A stretch of DNA of 64,000 nt from Phycisphaeraceae bacterium (GTDB lineage Bacteria; Planctomycetota; Phycisphaerae; Phycisphaerales; Phycisphaeraceae). Position numbers and translations under genes: made by a program. The stretch spans positions 1 through 64,000 of the forward strand of contig JADZCR010000008.1 in NCBI GenBank assembly GCA_020851465.1, written 5' to 3'. Each line of letters opens with the position of its first letter. Position 1 is the first letter of the stretch. The notes beneath the pieces are model-generated. The model was not told where the DNA came from. It worked only from the letters and a program-made list of their open reading frames with translations, and did not search any database. This document shows, piece by piece, positions 33,433 through 45,600 of this stretch.

Positions 33433-35745
33433 TTGCAACGCTTGATGCTCTGTCTGCTAGCGACTCTTGTATCCGTGGCGCAGGTTGCAGCGGCTGAGAA
33501 CACTCCGCGCCTTTTGCTGGCGGAGAATGGCAAAGCTCGATGCTGCGTGGTCGTCAGCAATGACGAAAAGTTCATCGAACCCGATGCTTTCAACTGGTCG
33601 CCCAAGACTCCGTTCCTCAAATGGGCTGCCGATGATCTGGCGCAATATCTGGGTCGGATGAGCGGCACGGAGATACCCATTTCCGACGTACCCGTTGATG
33701 GACTGATTCCGATTTATGTCGGGCGGACTGAGGATAAATGGGAACACCCCACGCCTTATGGCGACACCTATGTGCTGGACGTGACGCCGGAGCGCATAGT
33801 GCTCGCCGGCCAGTCACGGCGTGCTGTCTATTACGCAGCCTCTCAATTACTTGGTGATCTGGGTGTCCGCTGGTATGCGCCCGGCGCGATCGGCGAGGTG
33901 GTACCTGAACGACAAACGGTGGATATCGAAATCGGTCGCCGCGAGTTTGCCCCTGATTTCATGACTCGTCGGCTCTGGTGTCGCCCCGGCGATGAGCTGC
34001 GCTGGATGTACCGCAACCGGCTGGGTGACGCAACGATTCCCTGCGGTCACGCCATGCATACTTTCGGTGCCTCACTGCCCGGCTGGAAGAAACGTCAGGC
34101 GGAGCAGCACGCCGACTTTTACAGCGTCGTCAACGGACAGGCGGGCTATTTCCCCAACATGGCAAACCCGCGAGTCGTTGAGATTTTTGCGAAACGAGCC
34201 ATCGAGCTTCTTGACCGTAGCTCGCACAGCGGACAGAGCGGCAAGCAGGCACGGGGATTCATCACCATCTCGCCCGATGACGGCTACCTCCGGGACGATC
34301 GGCCTGAAGTCGTCGCGATGAACAGTCCGGGACGCGAGCCGATTCTGGGAATGCCTTCGTTCTCCGATGCGTGGATTACTTTCCTGAATAACATCTGCGC
34401 CGAGATAGAACGTCAGTCGCCGGGACTGGAGTTCAAACTTGGAACGCTGGCGTACATGAACTACATCCAGCCGCCTCGGAAAGTAAAGCCCGATGCGCGT
34501 GTGGTGCCTGTGATCGCGCCGATCTCATTCAACCGTTACGTGAGCATGGGAACTCCGGACGCCCCGACATCGCAGATGCTGGCAGAGCTTTTCAAGGGGT
34601 GGACTGCTGTTTCGCCTCGCGTCGGTACGTATTTTTACAACTTCAACCTGGCGGATATGGCCATGCCCTACACCCGGCGGGTGATCTGGACTCGCAATAT
34701 TCCGCTGCTGCACGAATGGGGTGTGCGCGATTTCACCGCTGAGTCACATCCCAACTGGCACACGATGATGCCGGGGAATTTCGTCGCGGCTCGGCTGCTG
34801 TGGGACACCAAGTCAGACGTCAACGCCCTGCTGGACGAATACTATCCCGCCTATTACGGCCCGGCGGCGGCAGCCATGCGAGCCTACGACACCACGCTGG
34901 AAGAAGCCTACGAATCCACCAAAGTTTTCGCAGGCGGCGTGTGGGGGATGCACCGCATCCTCACGCCTCAGGTGATGAAGCAGCTCGAAGCGTCGCTCAT
35001 CGATGCGGAAAATGCCAGCCGAGGCAAAGGCGTTTTCGAACAGCGTGTGGAAATCGTCCGCTTCAGTCTGACGTTTGCAAAAACATATTTCGCAGCACGC
35101 GATGCGTTGAACCGCTGCGATCTGATGGAAGCGCAAAAACAGGGCGAAGCCTTTATCGCCAATTACCGCGCGGGGTTCGATAAGTATCCCGTCTTCTTCG
35201 GCAAGAACGTGTCGTGGTCACCCAACATCGAACGATATTTCGAGCTGTTTCATTACCGCACGCTGAAGGATGCCGGCCGGGTGGCGCGTGAGGGCAAGGT
35301 CATCCTCACCCTGCCCGACGAACTGGACGCTCATCTTGAAGCAGTAGAAGACGGCTCCAAACCATCCGGGAAGATGCCGGACGACGGAGCGAAATGGGAG
35401 CCGCTCAAGACCTACTCTGCGGCACTCGATGAACAGGGACACACCTTTTTTCGCGGCGTGATCTGGTACCGTCATTCATTCGCACCGCTGCCTGCGGTTG
35501 ACGGCACGAAAAAGGTCATGCTTTGGTTCGGAGGTCTCGACAGCCGTGTGCATGTCTGGCTCAATCATCAGGACCTGGGCGAAAAATACGTCGGCAGCTT
35601 CGGTTGCTGGGAAGTGGATATCACCAATGCGGCCCATGCGAGCAAAAACAATGAATTGCTGATCTCCGTGGACAACACCTTTCCCAATGAGATCGGCACT
35701 GGCGGGATTGTCAGACCCGTGCTGATCTACACCACGCCAAAATGA
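33433..35745 (+). CDS. Secreted DUF4838 protein with C-terminal sugar-binding-like domain
   Basis: A 770-residue protein. The signal peptide MLCLLATLVSVAQVAAA is followed by an N-terminal alpha-glucuronidase-like domain (AADDLAQYLGRMSGTEIPI, RRAVYYAASQLLGDLGVRWY). The DUF4838 core follows (TISPDDGY, LGTLAYMNYIQPP), and then a C-terminal jelly-roll from about residue 670 (VMLWFGGLDSRVHVWLNHQDL), as in glycosidase sugar-binding domains. DUF4838 proteins are common in polysaccharide loci of planctomycetes and Bacteroidetes; the enzymatic role is unproven. GGAGG five bases before TTG 33433 supports a TTG start over ATG 33445, which would sit 17 bases from it. Confidence 0.85.
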   Translation: MQRLMLCLLATLVSVAQVAAAENTPRLLLAENGKARCCVVVSNDEKFIEPDAFNWSPKTPFLKWAADDLAQYLGRMSGTEIPISDVPVDGLIPIYVGRTEDKWEHPTPYGDTYVLDVTPERIVLAGQSRRAVYYAASQLLGDLGVRWYAPGAIGEVVPERQTVDIEIGRREFAPDFMTRRLWCRPGDELRWMYRNRLGDATIPCGHAMHTFGASLPGWKKRQAEQHADFYSVVNGQAGYFPNMANPRVVEIFAKRAIELLDRSSHSGQSGKQARGFITISPDDGYLRDDRPEVVAMNSPGREPILGMPSFSDAWITFLNNICAEIERQSPGLEFKLGTLAYMNYIQPPRKVKPDARVVPVIAPISFNRYVSMGTPDAPTSQMLAELFKGWTAVSPRVGTYFYNFNLADMAMPYTRRVIWTRNIPLLHEWGVRDFTAESHPNWHTMMPGNFVAARLLWDTKSDVNALLDEYYPAYYGPAAAAMRAYDTTLEEAYESTKVFAGGVWGMHRILTPQVMKQLEASLIDAENASRGKGVFEQRVEIVRFSLTFAKTYFAARDALNRCDLMEAQKQGEAFIANYRAGFDKYPVFFGKNVSWSPNIERYFELFHYRTLKDAGRVAREGKVILTLPDELDAHLEAVEDGSKPSGKMPDDGAKWEPLKTYSAALDEQGHTFFRGVIWYRHSFAPLPAVDGTKKVMLWFGGLDSRVHVWLNHQDLGEKYVGSFGCWEVDITNAAHASKNNELLISVDNTFPNEIGTGGIVRPVLIYTTPK

Positions 35746-35761
35746 GGTTGAACCTCTCAGA

Positions 35762-35803
35762 CGCCGGACGGACAAGACCCACAACTGATTGATTCGTCCG
35801 GCG
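35762..35803 (+). terminator. Stem-loop after the DUF4838 gene
   Basis: cgccggacg (35762-35770) and its perfect complement cgtccggcg (35795-35803) lie 17 bases after the stop codon with a 24-base loop. No T-run follows, so it may be a factor-dependent end or an mRNA-stabilising hairpin. The rest of 35804-36046 shows no gene. Confidence 0.4.
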
Positions 35804-36016
35804 CACCCATCGCTCTTTCGCAGCTGTATTCTTCCGACCTGATCTCATCGCGATGACTTTCGCCAAGGCCAATTACCTCTCCATACAAAACGAAACCTCA
35901 GCAACTGTCCGCGCATAAGACAGCCGTAGCTCCGTCATGATCTCCTCTCAGCAAAAGTACTTCTGCGATGAGCGGGACATGACCAAGCTACGGCTGGCTG
36001 GTTGTACACCATGATC

Positions 36017-36038
36017 GAGAAGGATAGCTCTCCTTCTC
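36017..36038 (-). terminator. Hairpin just after the small basic protein gene
   Basis: A perfect eight-base stem gagaagga/tccttctc with a six-base loop lies eight bases downstream of the stop at 36047. It lacks a T-tract on the minus strand, so it is a weak terminator candidate or a 3' stabilising element. Confidence 0.4.
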
Positions 36039-36046
36039 AGATTGAT

Positions 36047-36220
36047 TTACTTTTTCTTCTTCGCGGCCTTGCTCTTTTCGGCCTTGCTCTTCTTGGCAAG
36101 GTCAGCGCGATGGGCTCGCTCGTAGGTCTGGATGTCTTTGAACTTCCCTTCCTTGTCTCGAACCGCGTACAGCTTTTTGCCCTTCGAGCTTCGATGTGTG
36201 GTGCGCTTCGCCTTGGCCAT
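36047..36220 (-). CDS. Small lysine/arginine-rich protein
   Basis: A 57-residue very basic protein, MAKAKRTTHRSSKGKKLYAV at the start and a Lys/Ala-rich tail (KKSKAEKSKAAKKKK). The middle is RDKEGKFKDIQTYERAH. AGGAAGGA about eight bases before ATG 36220 is a good RBS, which argues for real expression. The composition suggests binding to nucleic acid (histone H1- or ribosomal-protein-like); I recall similar short proteins in other planctomycetes but cannot name a family. The upstream region to 36555 contains nothing that I recognise. Confidence 0.75.
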   Translation of the reverse strand: MAKAKRTTHRSSKGKKLYAVRDKEGKFKDIQTYERAHRADLAKKSKAEKSKAAKKKK

Positions 36221-36555
36221 AAAAGAGTCCTTCCTAAAAAGGGTGTGGAGAACCACAAAACAAACGACGATGATTTTCTCCCGCGTCCGCTTACCGCATC
36301 TCATGTAAGCCGTGACAGATAATTTTCTCCTCGCTCAAAAGGCCATCACAAGAATCAACACGCTCATTTATACCTGCCGCAAAATATAAATCAACAGTTT
36401 GAAGATAATCGCGCAGCACAATTTCGCGCTGCGACAAAACAACCACCCTTCGCTGCTGAGCGTCACGGCTGCGCATGAACTCCGACACGCCGCGGGGAAT
36501 GATTGCCCGAACTCTCACCGCCAGCTTTCCGTCGTCTGCCGCGCAACAATCCAGC

Positions 36556-36594
36556 AAAAAAAACCGGCGCATCCTTGTTGAAGGGACTCGCCGG
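36556..36594 (-). terminator. Intrinsic terminator of the giant surface-protein gene
   Basis: On the minus strand CCGGCG and CGCCGG form the outer stem (36564-36594) and CCTT/AAGG an inner stem around a CAAC loop. Eight T residues follow (36556-36563). It begins 23 bases after the stop codon. Confidence 0.88.
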
Positions 36595-36617
36595 AAAGGA
36601 TTCGTCAGGTTGGTCAC

Positions 36618-39600
36618 TTAATCATCGACGACTTTGAACTTGTCAATCGAGCCGATACTCCGAATCTTTTCGAGCAGCGATGGCGTACCCACTGAGTGGA
36701 GGGTCAGAGCCTTGATCCTGCTGTTCGATGTCGTCAGATCTCCCAGCAGGCTCGCAGTCGTGCCGTCAAAGCTCTTGAGCGGCCCCATCAGATTGATCTG
36801 CCCCAGATGCGCCGGCTGACTTGAGGTTCCAGCGACTTTGACCGTGGTCCTGGAATCAGTACCGCTGACCGCCAGATTGAAGAGTGATGCGTCGCCCGTG
36901 ACCTGGCCCATGCCCTTGCCGCCGAGGCTGAACTTCACGTCCTGCCCCTGATCGTCACGAAGTTTGAGGGTGACGTTGCTGCGACCGTCGAAATTGCCGA
37001 ACTTCCAGGCCACCGGCAGAGCCGAAGCACTGGCCGTGACATTGTTGCTCTCATCCATCTCGACGATCTGATTTGAAGAGTCCGTGACCAGCAGCAGACG
37101 GTAGCTGCCCGCAGCCAAGGTCGTCGGGATCGTGATCTTGGAGTTGAGCTTCATGCTCGCTTGTGATCCAAGATTGATATCGTGATCGACAACTGTGATC
37201 AGCACGTCGCTCGAATCGAGCAGATCATCGGTCGAAGCGTAGATAGCGGTATCCATCCGGCCGCGGACGCGAAGATTGCCGCTGTTGGTCACCACATAGC
37301 TCACGGAACCCGTATCACCCGGCACAATCACGCTGGGCAGAGAGATCTTCGACAACCGACCGGTGAGATCAGGTCCGTTGACGACCGTCGGCACCGGATC
37401 AACCACGGGGGTCTCCGTCGAACCAACCGCCACCGGCGGAACAACGTCCGGCTCCTGCGGCGGGGTGAACGGCGGCTCTGCCGTCGCAGTACCCTGTCCG
37501 GTGACCTCAGGATTGCTCGGCGGTGTAACGACGGTGATCTCCTCCGAGTCGGACCCGAAGGAATTGACCTGGAAGCTACCACCCTGCACCGGAGCATCAC
37601 CCGTGCCTGCAAGCGTGATCGCTGCGGGGCTGGCCTGCGTCGTGTCGTTGTGCCAGAACCTGAGGCTCGCAGCACGGGCACCCGTTCCGCCTGCGGTGAA
37701 GCTCACGCGGACTATTCGGGACTCGCCCGCGTAGAGCACAAAGCCGGACGTAGTCTCCTGACCAACTACGCTGTACGAGAAATCTCCCGCATCGGCACCG
37801 ATGATCTGCAGTGCAGCGATGGTGAGCGGCTTCTGGCCGTCATTACGGAGCACCACATCCAGCGACTCACCCGTACCCACGAGGTGACTGCCGAATGTCA
37901 GCGCACGATCGTTGGCGATGTCACTGGACTCCTCGACCACCAGATGCGCCGGCGTAAGCTGGAGCACGGTGTGGTTGAGGTTGTTGCCGACGACTGTCGA
38001 ATCAGCGGAGTTGATCAGACCGTCGCCGTTGACATCACCGTTGACGTTATAACCCGTTTGACCGACTACTCTGTTGAGCGTCTTGCGCACCAGCAGGAGA
38101 TCGAGGCCGTTAACCACGCGATCTCCGTTGGCGTCACCGAGCAGGCGGAAGAACGCGACTGCCGCGAACTTACCCGTCTGGCCGTCGCCGAGGTTGTCAC
38201 CGTCCACATCAAGCGTGTTACCGGCAGCATCGGTGACGTTGTCGGGCAGCACATGCAGCTCATACTCGCCATCGGTCAGACCTGCGACGTTGCGGAGATC
38301 GAGCGTCGCCTTGTTAGTCGCTTGATCGATGGTGAGCAGTGCTCCGGTCAACGGCACATTGGTCGTGCCATTGCGCAGGAGCACGAGATCATCAAGAGTC
38401 AACGTGCCGGCCAAAGCCTCGTTGAAGCTCATTTCCAGCACGATGAACGACCGCTGAGCATTGCCCTTGTTGACGACGATCGGCTGGATCAGCGTCGGGC
38501 TTGTGCGATCAAGCGTGAAGGTCAGATCCACGACCGAGGAGGTGTTCTGCGCTGAATCGGTAGCCTGCAGGTGCAGGGTGTGGACGCCGTCAGCCAGCGG
38601 GCCGCCGTTGATTTCCTCAAGCCGCGCCACGCTGAAGTTGAACACACCATTGGCCAGATCGCTCAGCACGTTGGTGAAGTTTGCCACGGGTGTACCGTCG
38701 AACCCAGCCACGAAGCTGGTGATGGCACTGAAATCCGTGACCGTGCCGGTGATGCGGGCGTCGTTGGTGAGGCCATCGCTGGCATCCACACCGGTATCGG
38801 CGACCAGTGCAGCGGTAATGACCGGAGCATCGGTGTCCGTCACCACGGTGCGGGTGATCGTCGCGGTGTAGCTGAGCTCGTTGCCGGCCAGGTCGGTCAC
38901 CTTGGCGGTGAACGAGTTTTCACCCGGCACAAGCAGGATGCCTGTGAAGGTGAAGGTGCCGTTCTGATCCGCGAACGTGGTATCGCCGGATGCGACGAGC
39001 GTAACCCGTTCGCCCGGATCGGTATGACCGATGAGCGTCACGACTGCTTCATTGGTCACCAGGTCGCCATCCGGATCGGTATCCGAATCTGGCGCCAGGT
39101 CGAAGACAGGCTGAGTGACGTTGTTGTCGAGTGTGAAGGTCAGATCGAAGACCGGCGAGATGTTGCCGTAATCATCGGTTGCACGCAGGTGCAGGGTGTG
39201 AGTGCCCTGACTGAGCGGGCTGCCGTTGATCTCCGCCATGCGGGAAGCGCTGAAGTTGAACCCGCCGCCGATCAGATCCGCCAGCACATTGACGAAGTTC
39301 GCCAGCGGCGTTCCGTCAATGCCGGCCAGGAAAGCCGCGATCGGGCTGGCGTCACTGACCGTGCCTTTGACACTGGGGTCACGAGTGATGCCGTCAGTAG
39401 CGCTGCTGCCCGTATCGTTAAGCAGCCCAGCCGTGATGACCGGAGCATCCGTCTCGTTGGGTGCGACACGGGTGAACGTCGAGGTAAAGCTGGATGTATT
39501 CCCCGCTGCATCGCTGACCTGAGTCGTCCAGGTGCTATCGCCATCAGGCAGCGCAATGTCGGTGAAGACAAACCTGCCGGTCTGATCGGCGACCGCTGTC

Positions 39601-42600
39601 TGACCCGTACCCACGAGGGTAACGATCAGGCCCGGTTCGGTCTGGCCGACGAAGCTCACCACCGAGTGGCTGGTCGTGTGGTCGCCATCAGGATCGGTAT
39701 CCGAAGCAGGGTCGAAATCAAACACCGGCTGTGTGGGCGGCGTCGTGTCGAGGGTGATCACGACCGATGCCTCTGACGGACCGGTGTCATTCGTCGCCTG
39801 CACGCGGATCGTGTTGGTGCCTTCGACCAAGATCACGTTATCAAAGTGGTACGAGCCGCTGGCGTCTGTCACAGTGACGCCATCGTCAAATGCACCGTCG
39901 TTGTCCGCATCGAGCAGCACAGTGGTTGACGGATCAGACACGCCCACGATGGTGACAGGCGTGATGTTGGTCACATGATCGCCTGCGGTGCCGGAGTCAC
40001 TCACCGTAGCCAGATCAACCGCAAGGATCGGCGGCTGGCTCGCATCGGTGAGAAGCTGGACGTTATCAATCTGAACGAGGCTGTTATTGGCACCGAAGCC
40101 AAGCAGATCGAACTTCAACGTCACCGCGGTGTCGGCCGTCAGGTGGCTCAGGTCCACATCCACGGTGGTGACAACCGCGCTGGCACCCAGATCCGAGCCG
40201 CCAACCGACCGCTTGGAGGTCAGTTCACCCAGGTAGAACTGGCCGTTGTGCTGAAGGTTCAGCAGCGCGTCGCTGTTGGACAGGTCAATGACCGGGACCA
40301 GCGGCTGGAGCGTCTGCGGATCAACCAGTGCCGCCTCGAACGCATCCGACGGGTTGAAGCTTTCCGCGTTGAGGTCCGCGGTGATGATCGTGAAGCGTAG
40401 AACCTTGATGCCCTGCGGGATGACAAACGTCTGCTCCAAGCCGGAGAAGAGCGGATCGCCTTCGCCGAGCTGACCCAGACCGTTTTGCACGCCCGCATTA
40501 CCGCGGATGATCCAGCCTGAGCCGGCCTGACCCGCGGGAATATCGAACGAACCATTGAGCAGGCCCGGCGGACGATTGGCGAAATCATTACCCGTCGCAT
40601 CTTCGCCGCTCTGATCGATCGTGATGTTGTACGCGCCGCCCAACGGAGCCGGAGCCGTGAATCCGCCGACGATCACCTGCGAGATGCTGTAAGTGCCCGC
40701 AGCCAGATTCGTGAACGAGTAGTTGCCGTTGACGTCGGTGAGTGTGTTGACCTCACCGGCATCAAGCGTGCGATTGCCGTTGACATCGATAAACACGGTA
40801 CGGCCAGACATCGCCGTGTCACCCGTGTTGAACGAGCCGTCGGCGTTGGCGTCGGTAAAGACACGGCCGCTGATGCTGCCAAGCTCGAACGCACCGAGGT
40901 TGGCTGTCGCTGTCGCCCCGCTCGTCGTGGCCACGACCGCCGCCGGCGTGAATGTCCACCCGTCCTGCTTCAACTCACGGATGCTGACCACGCCCGGACC
41001 AAGGTTATCGAATGAGTAGATGCCCTGACCATCGGTGATCATCGAACGCTCGCCGACGTTGAGTTGGCCGTCATCGTTGGCATCAATGAAGACCGTCCGT
41101 CCGGCAAGGCCCGGTTCGCCCGCATCAAGCTGGCCGTCGCCGTCGAGATCGTTGAACAACGTGCCGCTGACCGTTGCTGAGCGGAAGACACCGAAGTTCT
41201 GGTTCGGCGCATCCGTACCCAGGAGCAATTCGACCGTGTTTGCCGCTTCGCTGGGCGAAGACTGAACGTAGCCGGACTGCGCCACCTGTACGACACGGTA
41301 GGTCGCCTGTGAAGGCACGCTGAAGGCGTAATTACCCTGCGCATCGGTGACTCTGCTGATCTCACCGCTGTCGAGAATGTTGTTGTCGTTCTGGTCGAGG
41401 AAGACCGTCCAGCCTGCCATGGCCGGATCAGTCGCGTCCTTGACGCCGTTACCTGCGAGGTCTTCATAGACCGTGCCGCTGATCTGCGCCGCCGGGCCGT
41501 TCTCCACGTGGACCTTACCGGTCGAGTAGGCGGAGAAGACCGGCGCGTTATTGCCGTCCTTGGCGACTGCGTAGATGTAGTAGTCGCCCGCGGGCATTGT
41601 CGAGGTGTCCCAGTTGTAGCCGGAGACACCGTCAAACTCGCCCAGGGCGTCGGCGATGAGTACGCCGTCATATCCGCTGGCGTCCGTGTCGTAATAAAGC
41701 GCGACGCTGGCGTCGGAATCAGGATCGACCGCGTTGTATTCAAGCTGCACCGACGGGCCGGTGACCGTAGTCGAGGGCGACACGATGCCGACCGTCGGAG
41801 CGACCGACTCCACAAATGCCTTGAACTTCACCGTACCCAGCGCGTCCGCGTTGACGATCCGGGCTGTCCAGGTGCCTTCCACCGGATTACGGAACACCAC
41901 CGTCTTGCTCGTATCGCCTGAGTAGAAATCAACCAGTGCGACATCCGACGAAACGGGCAGGTTGTTGCTCAGATAGATGTTGCCCAGCGGATCCTCGATT
42001 TCGAGGATCGTGTCAGGGGCCTCGTTTTCCCACAGTGCTGAGATCATGAGGCTCGGTTCGTCGGCGCCGACGTTGAAGGATCGCGTCGCCGCCGCAGCCG
42101 CGCCGAAGTCCAGCCCTTCGACCGCAGCCCCCACTCCACCGGCGGAACTCGCCGAGCTGATGGAAGCACCGCCAAGGCCGGGGATTTCTTCCTGACTGTT
42201 GATGATGTTGAAGCTGCCGTCGAAGTTGACCTGCACGCCAAGGACGACATCACCGACGATCGGCAGCGTGGCGGTGCCCCAGCCGGCGACAAAGCCATTG
42301 CCGCCGTTGGTGGTGAGCATCCCCTTGCTTCCGCCGAGTGTCTGACCGTCCAGCGGTGTGAGCGGGATCGACGGCAGATGCACCGTCGCATCACCGTACA
42401 TCGACAGATTCATGCTTGAATCCGCGGTGAAGCTGCTGGTCATCGTGACCAGACCGCCGGCCATGGTGAAGTCACCATTGGCCTTGAGGAAGCCCTGGTT
42501 CCAGTTCAACTCTGCATGGCCGTGGCCGGTCGCCAGACCGCTGATGATCTTGATCGTGCCGTCCGCAGCGATCTTGTTCTTGTCGAGCTTGCCCTCGACA

Positions 42601-45600
42601 TCCAGACCGACCAACACGCCCTCGAAGGTTCCACCCGCCCATGATGGCAGCGGGATATTGACCGTCGGGCCGGCGCTGACGCCGATGTGGCCGCCGAACT
42701 CGATCGGCGGGCTTCCGTTCTGGCTGATGTGATCCACCTGCCCACCGATGAGCTGGAGGAACGCACCGGTCGTACCGATGGCGATACCTGGCGGCGGAGG
42801 CGAGTATTCGAGCTTCACAAAGTTGAGCTTGCCGTCCACAAAACCCAGGCCGGCGTCGATCGACATTCCCGGCGGAATCTTGATCTTCGCTTCGCCCTTG
42901 ATCAGACCGGCCACTGTGTCGATCTCAAGCATCGCCTTCTCAAGCTCCCACACGCCGGGAACGATCTTCACATCCTCCAGCTTGATCTTGCCGATCACGT
43001 CCACCTTCGGCAGTCCGCCCGGCTCCTCGGTGATCTGGATGTACCCGCCGTTCTCCTCGCGGAAGTCTGCTTCGAGGTCGAACACCTGCGGCAGATTGAC
43101 CAGACCCTGAATCTTGAACTTCATCACCGGCTGGGTGGAGAAGCTGATCTTCAGACCTTCGCCGTGAATCTTGAGGCCGAAGAATGTAATGTCGAAGTCA
43201 GGGATGGTGATGGCACCACCACTGATGGAGATGCCGTCGCTGTTGACCTCGACGACGTTGGGTTCCGCGATTTCGACGACGATGCCGCCGAACTTGTCGG
43301 GCAGGGTCAGCTTGCCCTGAATCTTGATATCCGGGTCAAAGTCTTCGCCTACTCCGGGGTTGCGATCGGGCACAATCGTGAGCTTGCGCACGTCAACGGC
43401 GACACCCGCGAGAGTAAAGTCATCGCCCTCGTCCGTGGTAATCGAGATTTCCTTGATTCCGCCGTCGGCATACTCGAACTCGACACCGATGGTCTGATTC
43501 GGGGTCTTGAGTTTTGCAGTGCCCTTGGCGGTAGCCTGCGAGAGGTCCGTGCCCAGCGGCTTCTCAACCGCCAGATCGATGTCCTGGAGCTTCCAATCGT
43601 TCCAGATCGGCAGCTCATCGAGGTGGAAATCGAGTTTGATACCCACATCGATGCCGGCATCACTGTTCTTGAGCTTGAGGTAATTGTTTCCGCTGAAGTT
43701 GAATGTCGCGTTGTTGAGCGACGGAATCTTGAAGGTGCCCTTGATCTCCGCCGACTCCTGGCCCGGAGTCGAGAGGTCAAAGTTAATCGAAGCGTCCGTG
43801 ATGGTGAAGTCGATCAGGTTGACCGCCTTCATCTTTTTGTTGCCGGGCAGGAGGATCTTGCCGCCGTCCACGGACAAGCCGTCACCATTGATGATGACAC
43901 CCTTGCCGGTGTTGACATCCACGGTGAGGTTGCCCAGGGCAGCCGGGAGCTTGACACTGCCGCGAATTTCCAGTTGCGGATCCCAATCTTCGCCTTCGCC
44001 GGGCTTGCGGTCGGCGATGAGCTTGGCTTCGGTGATGTCGAAGTCCATACCCATGAGCTGGAACTCAGGGCCGGGGGATGTCTTCACATCGATGATGAAG
44101 TTGTCGACTGTAATCTCGACCTTGATCAGGATCGCCTTGCCGTTGGCCAGCAGTGTGCCCTTGCCGGTGTACTTGTTATTCACCGAATCGACCGTGATCT
44201 CGATCTTCTTGAGATTCCACTTACCGTCCTGCGTGATGTTGACCGGACCGTCGAACTTGATCGCGCCGACGACTTCCGGATCGCCGCCGTCGGTGAGCTT
44301 GATGTAGTTGTCCGGGCCGGAGAAATCGAACGTGAAGTTCTGCACGTTGGGGAACGTGAGCTTGCCGCGGAACTCCGCCCAGCGCGCCGCGGGGCTGATG
44401 TGGAACTTGAGCTTGAGATTTTCGAGCTTCACCGTCATCACGTTGAAGAGCTTCATGTTCCACTTACCGGAAACAGACAGCTCGCCGTCGGTGATTTCGA
44501 CGCCGTCCTTGTTGATCTTGATCGGCTTGTCCTGCGGGACGTCGAAGTAGAACTCGCCCTGGCCGTCCAGACCGAGGATCTCCGCCTTCGGGCCCGTCAG
44601 ATTCAGCGGCAGCGTGATCTTGCCTGCCACCTCCAGCTCCGGATCCCAATCCTCACCCTGACCGGGCTTGCGGTCGGAGCGGAAGACAAACTTCGTCGGC
44701 GCGACATCCATCGAGAAGAGCTTGAATGTCGGCGGTGTCGCATTGGGTGCCAGATCCAGCGAAAGCTCGATCCCCGCCGCAGGCGTGATCTTCACCTTCA
44801 TGTTGAATAGCGCGCCGTTGGGACCGTGGACCTCGGCTTTGCCCGTGACCTTCCACGCATCGACCTCGCTGTTGAGGTCGAGCACGATCTTCTTGACCGA
44901 CCAGTCGGTGTTGATCTGAACAGCATCGATCTTCATCTGACCGACAAAGCCGGTTTCGACCTCTCCGCTGGTGTTGACCGTGAAGCGGAAGTACTGATTC
45001 TTCTGCTCGAGAACATCGACGGTCGTATTCCACTGCGGCAGCAGGAACTGACCGCCGAGCTTGAATGTCCCCAGCGAGCCGGGGGTCGAACCGGGTTCGT
45101 ACTTGCCCCAGATGTCCTTGGCTTCAATCTTGAATCCGCCCAGATCAGCCTTGTAGTCCTTGCCGGCATCGAGGTGGATGCCGCCGACAAGCTGGAATCC
45201 GTTGGCGGAGAACTTGAGGTAATCGTTCTCGCTGTTGACGCTGAAGGTCCAGCCGCCTAAACGATCGGGCAGCTTGGCTTCACCGCGGAACTCAATGTGC
45301 GCATCGGTGACAGGTGCGCCGGGTGCCTTGACGAACTTCATCCCGGCGAACTTGAACTCGACACCGCCGAGCGTGTAGTCACCTGCCAGGTCCTGGCTGA
45401 CTTCATCGAATGCGTTAACGATCTTCTGCGTGAGGTTGAAATGCCACTCGCCGTTCCACAGCGGCGCGGTAATCCCGCCCACCAGCGAGGAGAAGACACC
45501 CTTGGCGTAAACCTCGTCGCGGTTGTACCACATCTGGCCGGAGAGCTTGAGCAGCGGGACAAAGGCTTCGTTCGTGTCTTTGTTGGGCTTGAAGCCGACC

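Noticed and set aside
37182-38555. Plus-strand open frame of 457 codons
   Set aside because: Shadow of the C-terminal part of the giant gene, with biased composition and no domain.
42687-44810. Plus-strand open frame of 707 codons opposite the giant gene
   Set aside because: It is antisense to the repeat block. Its translation is Arg/Asp/Leu-rich with no domain, and it arises from codon bias of the minus-strand gene.
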